Of a stretch of DNA of 64,000 bases, positions 45,011-54,063 are shown in pieces. Source of the stretch: Pseudoruegeria sp. SHC-113. GTDB taxonomy: Bacteria > Pseudomonadota > Alphaproteobacteria > Rhodobacterales > Rhodobacteraceae. The position numbers were made by a program, and so were the translations under genes. The notes under the pieces are model-generated. The model had not been told where the DNA came from. It saw only the letters and a program-made list of their open reading frames with translations, and did not search any database. Every line of letters starts with the position of its first letter. Positions within the stretch are counted from its first letter, which is position 1. The stretch spans positions 1 through 64,000 of the forward strand of contig NZ_JAHUBR010000002.1 of the NCBI RefSeq assembly GCF_025376885.1. Reading direction: 5' to 3'.

Positions 45011-46444
45011 ATGGCAATCCTGGACAGACGCAAGTTCTACATCAACGGCGCGTGGGTCGATCCGGCCACGCCGAATGATTTTGGGGTGATCAACCCGGCC
45101 ACCGAAGAGGTCTTTGCCACCATCTCCATGGGCAGCGAAGCCGACGTGGAGGCCGCCGTCGCCGCCGCCCGCGCCGCATTCGCGAGCTACAGCCGCACCA
45201 GCGTTGAAGATCGCATCGCGCTTCTGGAAAGCATCCTTGCCGTCTACAAGCGCCGCTACGACGAGTTCGCCACCACAATCACGCAGGAAATGGGGGCCCC
45301 GGCCTCGCTGTCGAAGAACGCACAGGCGGCCGTGGGCGTGGGCCATCTGGAAGGCTTCCTGCAGGGGCTGAAAGAAACCGCCTTCCGCTCCACCAATGTC
45401 AACGGCGACACCATCCTGCGCGAGCCCATCGGCGTCTGCGGGCTGATCACGCCGTGGAACTGGCCGATGAACCAGATCGTGCTGAAGGTGCTGCCGGCGC
45501 TGGCGGCGGGCTGCACCATGGTGTTGAAGCCGTCCGAACTGACCCCGATCGACGCCATGCTCTATGCCGAGGTGCTGGATGAAGCGGGCGTGCCGGCGGG
45601 TGTGTTCAACCTCGTGAACGGCGAAGGCCCGGTGGTCGGCGCGGCGCTCTCGCGTCATCCGCGGGTGGATATGATGTCCTTCACCGGCTCCACGCGTGGC
45701 GGCACCGCCGTGGCCCGCGATGCGGCCGCCACCGTGAAGCGCGTGACGTTGGAACTGGGCGGCAAGAGCCCGAACCTCGTCTTCGCCGACACCGATGTGG
45801 AGGCCGCCGTGAAGCGCGGCGTGCGCCACTGCTTCCAGAACACCGGCCAGTCCTGCAACGCGCCGACCCGGATGATCGTGGAAAAGAGCGTCTACGATCA
45901 GGCCGTCACCGTGGCGCAGGCCGCTGCCGAGGCCACCGTGGTGGGCGATCCGGCGGAAGAAGGCAGCCACATCGGCCCGCTCGTGAGCCAGCTGCAGTAT
46001 GACCGCGTGCAGACCCTGATTCAGGCCGCCATCGATGAGGGCGCGCGGCTTGTGGCGGGCGGCACCGGCAAGCCTGATGGTCGCAACGTGGGGTATTTCG
46101 TGAAGCCGACCGTCTTTGCCGATGTCCACAACGGCATGCGCATCGCGCAGGAGGAGGTCTTTGGCCCGGTGCTGGCGATGATCCCCTTCGAGAGCGAAGA
46201 CGAGGCCATCGAGATCGCCAACGACACGCCCTACGGGCTGGCCGCCTACATCCAGACGGGCGATGCCGAGCGCGCCGAGCGCGTCTCCACCCAACTGCGC
46301 GCCGGGATGGTGCATATCAACGGCGAGGACATGGGCTACGGCAGCCCCTTCGGCGGCTACAAGATGAGCGGGCTGGGCCGCGAAGGTGGCCACTTCGGGA
46401 TCGAGGATTTCCTTGAGGTGAAAGTGGTCAGCCGCCCGAAGTAA
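45011..46444 (+). CDS. NAD(P)-dependent aldehyde dehydrogenase
   Basis: A 477-residue aldehyde dehydrogenase. The fold markers are ITPWNWPMNQIVLKVLPALA, FTGSTRGG, the general-base Glu in VTLELGGKSPNLVF, and the nucleophile Cys in NTGQSCNAPTRM. YKMSGLGREGGHFG is near the C-terminus. In context it should oxidise gamma-glutamyl-aminobutyraldehyde or aminobutyraldehyde made by the oxidase/aminotransferase, the PuuC step. AAGGGAGGG precedes the ATG. A strong terminator ends the operon. Confidence 0.88.
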   Translation: MAILDRRKFYINGAWVDPATPNDFGVINPATEEVFATISMGSEADVEAAVAAARAAFASYSRTSVEDRIALLESILAVYKRRYDEFATTITQEMGAPASLSKNAQAAVGVGHLEGFLQGLKETAFRSTNVNGDTILREPIGVCGLITPWNWPMNQIVLKVLPALAAGCTMVLKPSELTPIDAMLYAEVLDEAGVPAGVFNLVNGEGPVVGAALSRHPRVDMMSFTGSTRGGTAVARDAAATVKRVTLELGGKSPNLVFADTDVEAAVKRGVRHCFQNTGQSCNAPTRMIVEKSVYDQAVTVAQAAAEATVVGDPAEEGSHIGPLVSQLQYDRVQTLIQAAIDEGARLVAGGTGKPDGRNVGYFVKPTVFADVHNGMRIAQEEVFGPVLAMIPFESEDEAIEIANDTPYGLAAYIQTGDAERAERVSTQLRAGMVHINGEDMGYGSPFGGYKMSGLGREGGHFGIEDFLEVKVVSRPK

Positions 46445-46468
46445 CGCCCCCCCCTTCAGGTGAAAAGC

Positions 46469-46498
46469 AAGCCCGTGCCGATCAGGCGCGGGCTTTTT
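46469..46498 (+). terminator. Terminator of the aldehyde dehydrogenase operon
   Basis: A 9-bp stem (46471-46479 with 46485-46493), extended by A-T pairs, with a 5-base loop and a T5 tail, lies 25 bases after the stop codon. Clear intrinsic terminator. Confidence 0.9.
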
Positions 46499-46534
46499 CG
46501 TTGTCATCCACCCCAGAGGGCGGCCCCAGCCCGC

Positions 46535-46602
46535 AGGTGGGGGCTGAAAGCCCCCGCCTGGGGGGCGGGCGGGGGCTGCCCGGCGGTGCCCGCCGGGCTT
46601 TT
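46535..46602. repeat. Palindromic GC element, copy B
   Basis: Two hairpins are present: 46535-46545 with 46549-46559 (one G-T pair), and a perfect 9-bp stem 46578-46586 with 46590-46598 followed by TTTT on the plus strand. The second half matches copy A at 43603-43653. It lies between the convergent aldehyde dehydrogenase and pqiC genes and abuts the pqiC stop. Confidence 0.7.
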
Positions 46603-46606
46603 CCCC

Positions 46607-47194
46607 TTAAACCTGACCCCGGCTCACGCGAGAGATGTCCTGTGCGATCTGGCCGGCGAGCTGGGCAATAGCGCGCGATTGCGCATCCGCGAGGCTGGTC
46701 AGCCCCTCGCCGTTCACCGGCACCACGATGTTGAACCGCTGCGCGCGCTCCAGCGGTCCACCGGCAGGCGAGGTCAGGAAGTACTGCCCGGCAAACGTCA
46801 GGCTGCCGCCCAGCGTGCCGTGGGATTTCGACACGTTCACCACCACCAGCACATCCGCCGGGGTGAGGAAGGGCCACGGCGCGGGGGCCACCTGCGCCGA
46901 AAGTGCCGCATCGAGATTGCCCGCCAGCACGAGCGTCATCGCGCGATCCGGCGAATCCGCCCATTCGACCCCATCCTGCGCACGCAGCACGCCGTTCTCC
47001 GTGAGCACGGCGATGCCCACATCCTTGGCGTAATCCGGCAGGTTGATCGTCTCGACCTCCACCGTGCGCGCCGCGGTGCCCAGCTTTTGGGCGACGGGTT
47101 GCTCGGGGAGCAGGTAGAGATCGGACGGCCCGCTGCAGGCCGCCAGACCAAGGGCGACCACGAAAGCGGAAAAGCCTTTTGCCACGAAGTTCAT
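46607..47194 (-). CDS. pqiC: PqiC-like outer-membrane lipoprotein
   Basis: A 195-residue ABC-type transport auxiliary lipoprotein (PqiC/YmbA family). The lipobox is LAAC (Cys20). The core begins DLYLLPEQPVAQ and has VEVETINLPDYAKDV and AGQYFLTSPAGGPLERAQRF, as in the family. PqiC docks the PqiB tunnel to the outer membrane. It starts two bases after the pqiB stop and is the last gene of the cluster. Confidence 0.85.
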   Translation of the reverse strand: MNFVAKGFSAFVVALGLAACSGPSDLYLLPEQPVAQKLGTAARTVEVETINLPDYAKDVGIAVLTENGVLRAQDGVEWADSPDRAMTLVLAGNLDAALSAQVAPAPWPFLTPADVLVVVNVSKSHGTLGGSLTFAGQYFLTSPAGGPLERAQRFNIVVPVNGEGLTSLADAQSRAIAQLAGQIAQDISRVSRGQV

Positions 47195-47196
47195 TC

Positions 47197-49848
47197 TTAT
47201 CTCCCCGTCAGAAGCGCATTGGGTTTGCGCTGGATCGTTTTCGCCAGCGAGCTGGCATCCTCGGCAGCCTGGCGCACGGCGCGCACCGCGAGAACCGCCT
47301 CGCGGTTGATCGGCGAGCCGCCACCATAAGCGGCCAGCGTGGCTTCGGCGGTGCTGGCGAGGCGATCAAGCCGCTCCACCAGTTCCGGCAGGCTCTGGGC
47401 CGCCTTGGCCACCTCGTCGGCGGCGTTTTCGGCAGAGGCCAGCGTGCGGTTGAGGTTCTCGACCGCCCCGCCCTGCTGCAGCTCGTCCAGCACCGCGCGC
47501 ACCTGATCCAGAGCCGCGGAGAGCGAGGCGGGCAGCGCCTGCATCCCTTCCGAGGCGATCAGCGTATCGGCGCTTTGCAGCACGTCGTTGGCAGAGGCTG
47601 CCAGATCCTCAAGCGGCAGGCTCTCGGCCTTCTGCACCAGCGCGTCGATGTCTTCCATAAGCTGGGGCAGGCCTTCAGAGGCGCTGCTGACATTGGCCGC
47701 CGCCGTGCTCACATCCGCAAGCGCGGCGTTGAGGTTGGCCACGGCGCCACCTTCCTGCACATCGGCCAGAATGCCGCGCAGTTCGGTGAGCGTGCCGGTC
47801 AGCTCTGCCGGCATTGCCTGCATGCCATCGGCCCGCATGAAGCTGTCGATGCTCTGGATCATGTCGTTGGCCGAAGTCACCACCTCGCCCATCGGCAGCT
47901 CGCCCAGCGTCGCGACAACGGTGTTGATGTTGTCCAGAAGCTCCGGGAACTCGCTGCTGGCCGTGGCCACATTGGCCGCCGCCACATTGGCGTTGTCCAG
48001 AACCGCCGTCAGCTTGGCTATCGCCTGCCCGCCTTCCAGCTCTTCCAGAAGGCGGCGCACCTCGGCCACCGAGGCGGCCAGATCTTCCGGCATCGCCTGC
48101 AGCGCCTCAGAGGAGACGATTTGATCGGCACTCGCCAGAAGCTCGCTCGCGGAGGCCGCGATGTCGCCCAACGGCAGCGCGTTGATGTTCTGCACCAGCA
48201 CCTCGATCTCCTGCACAAGGCCCGGCAGCGTCTCGCTGGCCTCGGCCACCTGTTTGGCGGCCACATCGGCGCTTCCCAGAACCGAGGTCAGGCTGGCGAT
48301 GGCGCTGCTTTCCTCGACCTGATCCAGAATGCTGCGCAGATCGGCAATCGCGCCGCTCAGATCATCCGGGATGGATTGCAGTTTCTCGTTGGTCACGATG
48401 CCCTCGACGCCCTGCAGCACATCGGCCACGGAGCCCGGAATCTCGCGGATGCGCGGATCCCCGGCCACGGTGCGGATGCTGGCGAGCGTCTGGATGGCCT
48501 CATCCAGAAGCTCTTCAATCGGCAGGTTGCCCACACGCTCCAGCACGCCCTCGGCAGCGCTGGCCAGCGTATCGGGTGCAGCCGGGATCGTCGGGAAGCT
48601 CGGGTAAGGCGTGGCGAAAAGGTTGATCTGCGCCGGCTCCGCCTCGGGCGCTTCCACGAGCGCGATGAACAGGCTGGAGGCCAGCAGGCCCTGAGAGGAG
48701 ATCTGCGCCCGCAGGCCGCGTTTCACCAGCTCGTTCAGGAAGGCCAGCGTGGTGTCGTTTTCCTCATCCGGGTTCAGGCCCAGACGGTTGGGCTGCACGG
48801 CGAAATTGGCCACAAGGCGAACGCTTTCCTCGCCGTTGTCGTCGGTGTGCACGCGGGCGGACATTTCCGTCACCTCGCCCACCTTGAGCCCGTTGTAGGA
48901 GACTTCCGCCCCCACTTTCAGCCCGCGCAGGTTGCCTTCAAACTCGCTCGACAGGTAGACGAGGCTATCGAGGCTGTCATCAAACAGGCTGTTTCGCGCC
49001 TCTTCCTCGTTGCGGTAGAGATCGAACACAGGGGTACTGCCCAGCGGATCGCCGCCGGAGAAGAGCGTATCAAACACGATGCCGCCCTGCACGATGGAGG
49101 TCAGGCTGTCGACGTTGAGGTTCAGCCCGCCGCTGCCCAGCGACACGTTGATGCCGGAGGCGTTCCAGAAGCGGGTGCCGGTGGTGATGAAATCATCATA
49201 GGGCGCATCGACAAAGGCCGAGAACAGCACGGAATCCCCCGCGTCAGAAAGCTTCACGCTCTCGACCTTCCCCACGCCGATCCCGCGCAGCAGCAGGGGG
49301 GCGCCGACGGAAACAGAGCCCGTGTTCTGCGACCGCAGGGTGATCCGGGTGCCCGGCTTGTTGTTCGCAACGAGCGGCGCATCGTCGAGGCCAACGAATT
49401 CTCGCTTCGCGGTTCCGGGCGTACTGTCCCAACTTGCCGCGATATAGGCGCCGGACAGAACCGTATCGAGCCCGCTGATGCCCTGCGCGCTCACTTCAGC
49501 GCTCACAACCCAGAACTCGGTGTCCGCATCCAGAAAATGCGCCATCTCAGGATCGATGGCCGCATGGACGAGCACGGTGCTCAGATCCTCGGAGAAGGTC
49601 ACCTCTTCCACATGGCCCACGTCCACGTCGCGGAACTTGATCACCGTGGAATGGGCCTTGATGCCATTGGCCTCGGAGAACTCGATCACGATCGGCACAT
49701 CCTGATCGCGGTAGGCGGTGTAGGCAAAATACAGCGCCCCCGCGAGGGAGATCAGCGGGATCAGCCAGACAAGCGAGATCCGGCTCAGGAAGGAGCGTTT
49801 GGGCGGCTCCACCATCATCGTGGTGGAATTGGGAGGTGTATCGGTCAC
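47197..49848 (-). CDS. pqiB: PqiB-like MCE tunnel protein with 93-residue repeats
   Basis: An 883-residue MCE/MlaD protein. One N-terminal membrane helix (about 22-42) is followed by three MCE domains (about 45-140, 160-255 and 290-400; for example FRDVDVGHVEEVTF, LRGIGVGKVESVKL and YNGLKVGEVTEMSA). The helical C-terminal part (about 430-883) consists mostly of tandem 93-residue units starting at residues 495, 588, 681 and 774. E. coli PqiB is about 546 residues, so this one has a much longer helical needle. PqiB spans the periplasm for lipid movement between membranes. It overlaps the pqiA second-half gene by four bases. Confidence 0.9.
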   Translation of the reverse strand: MTDTPPNSTTMMVEPPKRSFLSRISLVWLIPLISLAGALYFAYTAYRDQDVPIVIEFSEANGIKAHSTVIKFRDVDVGHVEEVTFSEDLSTVLVHAAIDPEMAHFLDADTEFWVVSAEVSAQGISGLDTVLSGAYIAASWDSTPGTAKREFVGLDDAPLVANNKPGTRITLRSQNTGSVSVGAPLLLRGIGVGKVESVKLSDAGDSVLFSAFVDAPYDDFITTGTRFWNASGINVSLGSGGLNLNVDSLTSIVQGGIVFDTLFSGGDPLGSTPVFDLYRNEEEARNSLFDDSLDSLVYLSSEFEGNLRGLKVGAEVSYNGLKVGEVTEMSARVHTDDNGEESVRLVANFAVQPNRLGLNPDEENDTTLAFLNELVKRGLRAQISSQGLLASSLFIALVEAPEAEPAQINLFATPYPSFPTIPAAPDTLASAAEGVLERVGNLPIEELLDEAIQTLASIRTVAGDPRIREIPGSVADVLQGVEGIVTNEKLQSIPDDLSGAIADLRSILDQVEESSAIASLTSVLGSADVAAKQVAEASETLPGLVQEIEVLVQNINALPLGDIAASASELLASADQIVSSEALQAMPEDLAASVAEVRRLLEELEGGQAIAKLTAVLDNANVAAANVATASSEFPELLDNINTVVATLGELPMGEVVTSANDMIQSIDSFMRADGMQAMPAELTGTLTELRGILADVQEGGAVANLNAALADVSTAAANVSSASEGLPQLMEDIDALVQKAESLPLEDLAASANDVLQSADTLIASEGMQALPASLSAALDQVRAVLDELQQGGAVENLNRTLASAENAADEVAKAAQSLPELVERLDRLASTAEATLAAYGGGSPINREAVLAVRAVRQAAEDASSLAKTIQRKPNALLTGR
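47530..48366 (-). repeat. Three full 279-bp units encoding PqiB repeats
   Basis: Three consecutive 93-codon units (48366-48088, 48087-47809, 47808-47530) with no indels between them; a partial fourth continues to about 47350. Each ends with a conserved (A)LQAMP-type segment (EALQAMP, DGMQAMP, EGMQALP). DNA identity is well below protein similarity, so the array is old. A degenerate unit precedes (ending EKLQSIP). Confidence 0.85.
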
Positions 49849-50483
49849 TGTTCTTCCTGTCCTTCTAGGCGGTCCCAGATCGATCTTGTGTCAAAGCTTT
49901 GGGCTGCAATCATCGTGAAGGCAACAGAGACGGCAAAGCACACAGCGCCGGGGCCCGGCACGATGGTGATCACGAAGCCCAGTTGCACAAGCGCCGCCGT
50001 CAGGGCCACGACGAACACATCAACCATCGACCAGCGGCCAATGAACTCCACCGCTTCATAGAGCACATGTCGGCGGTGTTTGCGGATCTTCAGGCCGAAC
50101 TGCACGCTCAGCGCGAGATAGGCCACGGCAATGAACTTGCCCACGGGAATGGCGACGGAGGCCAGCAGCACGACGATGCCGACGAAATAATCGCCATGGG
50201 CAATGAACTCGACAACGCCGCCGATGATGGTGCTGTCGATCGACGTGCCCAGCAGGTCGGTGCGCAGCATCGGCAGCATGTTGGCGGGGATATAGGCGCA
50301 GAGCCCGGCAAACCACCAGGCCCAGACGTGCTGCAGGCTCATCCGGTCGCGCGAATGCAGGCGCGCGCCGCAGGTGCGGCAGGCGCGCGTGCCCGGCTCA
50401 TGGACTGTGCCGCATCGCACGCAGCCCACCAGCCCGGCTTGGCGCGCGGTCAGGCCGCGGCGGGCTGGTTCAGCAGTTTCCAT
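49845..50483 (-). CDS. PqiA-like membrane protein, second half
   Basis: A 212-residue protein from ATG 50483. A zinc-ribbon-like N-terminus has CVRCGTVHEPGTRACRTC (two CxxC pairs). Four membrane helices follow, with SLQHVWAWWFAGLCAYIPAN typical of PqiA. E. coli PqiA is one protein carrying two such modules; here the modules are separate genes, and this one matches the second module. It overlaps the first-module gene by 34 bases and pqiB by four bases, so all are translated together. Confidence 0.85.
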   Translation of the reverse strand: METAEPARRGLTARQAGLVGCVRCGTVHEPGTRACRTCGARLHSRDRMSLQHVWAWWFAGLCAYIPANMLPMLRTDLLGTSIDSTIIGGVVEFIAHGDYFVGIVVLLASVAIPVGKFIAVAYLALSVQFGLKIRKHRRHVLYEAVEFIGRWSMVDVFVVALTAALVQLGFVITIVPGPGAVCFAVSVAFTMIAAQSFDTRSIWDRLEGQEEQ

Positions 50484-51076
50484 ATCGTCCACTTGCAAAC
50501 AGAGGCATCCTTGAAGGCCACGACGACCACGAGGATGCAATACAGCCAGAAGGCAGGCCCGAAGCCGACCGAGGCCAGCCCCATCAGTTTCACCAGCGCC
50601 ACCATCGTGCCGACGATGAAGATTTCCGTCATCGCCCAGGGCAGCAGCCATTGCGCGAAGAGAAACACCTGCTTGGCCCCGGGCGCGGGCTTGCGGCCCA
50701 GCCTCAGGGGCAGCAGCGTATAGATCAGCGCGCCCGCGCGCACCAAGGGCAAGGCAATCACGTTGAGCGCCACGAAGGCCCCCGCCACGATCATCCAGCC
50801 GCCGGAAAAGATCGTCACGAGGCCAAGGATCGAGGTGGACTGCTCAAGCCCGGACTGGCTCATGGTCAGGAAGGGAAAGCTCACCGCGCCGATCATCAGC
50901 ATGGCGGTGGTAAGCGCCAGCGCAATGGCAACATCCATCGACTGCCGCCGCGGCGCGATCAGCAGCGTATGGCAGCGCCGGCAGCGTGCCTTGTGGCCCG
51001 GCGCGACATCCACGACCTCATGGAGCAGGTCGCAGGTCGGACAGGCGATCAACCGATCCAGCTCGTTCCTCGTCAT
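50450..51076 (-). CDS. PqiA-like membrane protein, first half
   Basis: A 208-residue protein from ATG 51076. The N-terminal zinc-ribbon is ACPTCDLLHEVVDVAPGHKA followed by RCRRC. About four membrane helices follow, with VSFPFLTMSQSG and FLFAQWLLPWAMTEIFIVG as in PqiA. It heads the pqi cluster on the minus strand. The longer in-frame reading upstream to 51226 looks non-coding and lacks a Shine-Dalgarno. The 239-base gap to bioB holds promoters for both directions. Confidence 0.83.
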   Translation of the reverse strand: MTRNELDRLIACPTCDLLHEVVDVAPGHKARCRRCHTLLIAPRRQSMDVAIALALTTAMLMIGAVSFPFLTMSQSGLEQSTSILGLVTIFSGGWMIVAGAFVALNVIALPLVRAGALIYTLLPLRLGRKPAPGAKQVFLFAQWLLPWAMTEIFIVGTMVALVKLMGLASVGFGPAFWLYCILVVVVAFKDASVCKWTIWKLLNQPAAA

Positions 51077-51217
51077 TCTTGTAATCGTTACCCCGTTTCC
51101 GGATGCGAGACAAAGGCGGAAATCCGCGCCCGCGCAACAGGTTTTTGAGATACCCCAAGCCGCCCTTGCGCCAGCGTGGCACAAATCCGCCAAAAGCCTC
51201 ACAAATTCCCTACAGGC

Positions 51218-51244
51218 CTGACACAATACAACTTTATCTATAAT
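51218..51244 (+). promoter_or_regulatory. Candidate bio operon promoter
   Basis: CTGACA (51218-51223) and a perfect TATAAT (51239-51244) are separated by 15 bases, shorter than the usual 17. The BioR box overlaps the -10, as expected for repression. Confidence 0.5.
51234..51243. promoter_or_regulatory. BioR operator box
   Basis: TTATCTATAA exactly matches the known alphaproteobacterial BioR site pattern (TTATMKATAA). It lies 73 bases before the bioB start codon and overlaps the -10. BioR is a GntR-family repressor of biotin genes. A GntR gene follows the operon at 56868-57479. Confidence 0.85.
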
Positions 51245-51315
51245 TATTAGGCATTGACCTTCGGCGCGCTTTGAACAATCTACAAAAAACCACAGCCATC
51301 GCCAGGAGCCCTACA

Positions 51316-52299
51316 GTGCTGGACAACATCGACACGAGCGTGCGCACCGACTGGACACGCGAAGAAGCCGAAGCCCTCTACAACCAGCCCTTCAACGATC
51401 TCCTGTTCCAGGCGCAAACCGTGCACCGGGCGCATTTCGATCCGAACCAAGTGCAGATGTCCAAGCTGCTGTCGATCAAAACCGGCGGCTGCCCGGAGGA
51501 TTGCGCTTACTGTTCGCAATCGGCCCGCAACGGCGCGAAGCTCTCGGCCTCCAAGCTGATCGAAGTGGAGCGTGTGCTGTCGGAAGCCCGCAAGGCCAAG
51601 GACGCCGGCGCAACACGTTACTGCATGGGCGCCGCCTGGCGCTCTCCGAAAGAGCGCGACATGGATCAGCTCGTGGCCATGGTCGAGGGCGTGAAGGCGA
51701 TGGGCATGGAAACCTGCATGACGCTGGGCATGCTCGATGACGATCAGGTCATCCAGCTCAAGGGCGCGGGGCTCGATTACTACAACCACAACATCGACAC
51801 CTCCGAGCGCTACTACGAGGAAATCATCACCACCCGCACCTTTGCCGACCGGATCGACACGCTGAACCGCGTGCGTGAGGCGGGCATCAAGGTCTGTGCT
51901 GGTGGGATCATCGGCATGGGCGAGGAGCAGATGGACCGCATCGATATGCTGCTGGCGCTGGCCACCCTGCCCGCGCATCCCGACAGCGTGCCGATCAACC
52001 AGCTGATCGCCATTCCCGATACGCCGCTGGCCGATGTGGCCCCGCTCGACCCGCTGGAATTCGTGCGCACGATTGCGCTTGCGCGCATCCTGATGCCGAA
52101 ATCCCACGTGCGCCTCTCTGCAGGCCGCACCGAGATGAGCGACGAGATGCAGGCGATGTGCTTCTTTGCCGGTGCGAACTCGATCTTCGTGGGCGACACG
52201 CTGCTGACGGCGGACAACCCGGAAGAAGATCACGACGTCGCGCTCTTCTCCCGCCTCGGCATTCAGGCGATGGCGCCGGGCTGCGACGGCGCGAAATAG
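51316..52299 (+). CDS. bioB: Biotin synthase
   Basis: A 327-residue radical SAM enzyme that inserts sulfur into dethiobiotin. The CxxxCxxC cluster motif is [30 protein letters not shown] and [16 protein letters not shown] carry further cluster ligands, and [11 protein letters not shown] has the Arg ligand of the 2Fe-2S cluster. GTG 51316 with AGGAG seven bases upstream is chosen over a TTG at 51271, which would add a non-conserved leader. First gene of bioBFDAGC. Confidence 0.95.
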   Translation: MLDNIDTSVRTDWTREEAEALYNQPFNDLLFQAQTVHRAHFDPNQVQMSKLLSIKTGGCPEDCAYCSQSARNGAKLSASKLIEVERVLSEARKAKDAGATRYCMGAAWRSPKERDMDQLVAMVEGVKAMGMETCMTLGMLDDDQVIQLKGAGLDYYNHNIDTSERYYEEIITTRTFADRIDTLNRVREAGIKVCAGGIIGMGEEQMDRIDMLLALATLPAHPDSVPINQLIAIPDTPLADVAPLDPLEFVRTIALARILMPKSHVRLSAGRTEMSDEMQAMCFFAGANSIFVGDTLLTADNPEEDHDVALFSRLGIQAMAPGCDGAK

Positions 52300-52309
52300 G
52301 CGCTGCCGC

Positions 52310-53443
52310 GTGAGCCTGCTCACCCGTCATGCCGAGGCGCTGGCCTCGCTTGCGGCCCGTGGCCGCCGCCGCGCGCTGATCCCGGCGGGCGGGCATGATT
52401 TTGCCTCCAACGATTACCTCGGCCTCGCACAGGCCCCCGAGCTTGCGCAGGCCGCGCAAGCCGCCCTTGCGCGCGGCGTGCCTGTCGGGGCCGGGGCCTC
52501 GCGCCTTCTGCGTGGCAATCATGCGGAACATGAGGCGCTGGAAGCTGAAGCAGCCGCCTTCTTTGGCACGCAGGCCGCGCTGTTCATGCAGGGCGGCTTC
52601 GTGGCCAATACGGCGATCCTTTCCGCCCTGCCCCGGCAGGGCGATCTGATCCTGCATGACGCGCTGATCCATGCCTCAAGTCACGACGGCATGCGGCTGG
52701 GCCGCGCCGAAACGCAGTCCTTCGCCCATAACGACGCGCAGGATGCCGAAGACAAGCTGCGCGCCTGGCGCGACGCCGGCAACACCGGGCTGATCTGGCT
52801 CTGCTTTGAAAGCCTCTACAGCATGGACGGCGATCTGGCCCCGATTGCAGATCTGATGGCGCTGGCCGACCGTTTCGGCGCGATCTGCGTGGTGGACGAG
52901 GCCCATGCCACCGGCGTCTTCGGCGATCTGGGGCGCGGGCTGTCGCACCCCTTTGCCGATCGCGAGAACGTTCTGACGCTGCACACCGGCGGCAAGGGGC
53001 TTGGGGCCTCCGGCGCGCTGGTCTGCGGCGATGCGCGCCTGATCGACACGCTGATCAACCGCGCGCGGGGCTTCATCTTCGCCACTGCGCCAGCGCCCCT
53101 CACGGCGGCGATCCTGCGCGCTTCGCTGGGGCTCTTGCAAAGCCAGCCCGAACGGCAGGCCCGCCTTCAGGCCCGCATCTCCGAGGTGCGCGCGCTTTGC
53201 GCTGGCCGTATCGCGCTGCCCGCGCAAGCCACCCAGATCCTGCCCGTGATCATCGGCGGCGATCACGCCACGATGGAGGCCGCCGCCGCGCTGCAGGCAG
53301 AGGGCTTCGACATTCGCGGCATCCGCCCGCCCACCGTGCCGCGCGGCACCTCCCGCCTGCGCATTTCGCTCACGCTCAACCCAACAGATACCGCCGTGGC
53401 CGAGATGGTCACCGCGCTCTGCACCGTTCTGGAACCCGCATGA
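52310..53443 (+). CDS. bioF: 8-amino-7-oxononanoate synthase
   Basis: A 377-residue PLP enzyme that condenses pimeloyl-ACP/CoA with alanine. [18 protein letters not shown] and [19 protein letters not shown] are the substrate/cofactor blocks. [13 protein letters not shown] has the cofactor-stacking region and [12 protein letters not shown] the Schiff-base lysine. GTG start 11 bases after bioB. It overlaps bioD by four bases. Confidence 0.93.
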   Translation: MSLLTRHAEALASLAARGRRRALIPAGGHDFASNDYLGLAQAPELAQAAQAALARGVPVGAGASRLLRGNHAEHEALEAEAAAFFGTQAALFMQGGFVANTAILSALPRQGDLILHDALIHASSHDGMRLGRAETQSFAHNDAQDAEDKLRAWRDAGNTGLIWLCFESLYSMDGDLAPIADLMALADRFGAICVVDEAHATGVFGDLGRGLSHPFADRENVLTLHTGGKGLGASGALVCGDARLIDTLINRARGFIFATAPAPLTAAILRASLGLLQSQPERQARLQARISEVRALCAGRIALPAQATQILPVIIGGDHATMEAAAALQAEGFDIRGIRPPTVPRGTSRLRISLTLNPTDTAVAEMVTALCTVLEPA

Positions 53444-54063
53444 CACCGATCATCGTCACCGGCACGGACACCGGCATCGGCAAGACGATCTTCTCCGCCG
53501 GCCTCACGCAGGCGCTTGCCGCAACCTATTGGAAACCCGTGCAATCGGGGCTGGAGGAAGAAACCGACAGCCAGATCGTCGCCCGGCTGTCCGGCCAGCC
53601 CGTGCTGCCCGAAGCCTACCGCCTGCAGCTGCCCGCCTCGCCGCATCTCTCTGCCGAGGCCGAAGGCACAGAGATCGACGATACAAGCCTCACCCTGCCC
53701 GCCCTTGAGGGCCCGCTAGTGGTGGAAGGCGCGGGCGGCCTTCTGGTGCCGCTCAACCGCCGCGCGCTCTATCTGGACGTCATCGCCCGCTGGCAGGCCC
53801 CCGTGGTGCTCTGCGCGCGCACCCAGCTTGGCACGATCAACCACACGCTGCTTTCCTTCCGCGCCCTACGCGAGGCGGGCTGCACCGTGCTCGGCGTGGC
53901 CTTCATCGGGGATGCCGAGGAGGCGGTGGAGGACACCATCACCCAGTTCAGCGGCACCCGCCGCCTTGGCCGCCTGCCTATTCTGGCCGATCTCACCCCC
54001 GCCACCCTGCGCAGCGCCTTTGCCGATTCCTTTGACATCACCGATTTCAGAGGCACCCCATGA
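53440..54063 (+). CDS. bioD: Dethiobiotin synthetase
   Basis: A 207-residue ATP-dependent synthetase that closes the ureido ring. The P-loop is [17 protein letters not shown]. The Mg/nucleotide region is [15 protein letters not shown] 53440 overlaps the bioF stop. It overlaps bioA by four bases. Confidence 0.93.
   Translation: MTPIIVTGTDTGIGKTIFSAGLTQALAATYWKPVQSGLEEETDSQIVARLSGQPVLPEAYRLQLPASPHLSAEAEGTEIDDTSLTLPALEGPLVVEGAGGLLVPLNRRALYLDVIARWQAPVVLCARTQLGTINHTLLSFRALREAGCTVLGVAFIGDAEEAVEDTITQFSGTRRLGRLPILADLTPATLRSAFADSFDITDFRGTP

Noticed and set aside
47179-50061. A 960-codon open frame on the plus strand opposite pqiB
   Set aside because: It mirrors pqiB in a GC-rich, codon-biased region; its translation is His/Gly/Gln-rich without recognisable domains, while the minus strand encodes clear MCE domains.
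51077-51315. Possible riboswitch in the bioB leader
   Set aside because: The leader after the promoter is short (about 70 bases) with no strong stem; repression by BioR explains regulation without one.
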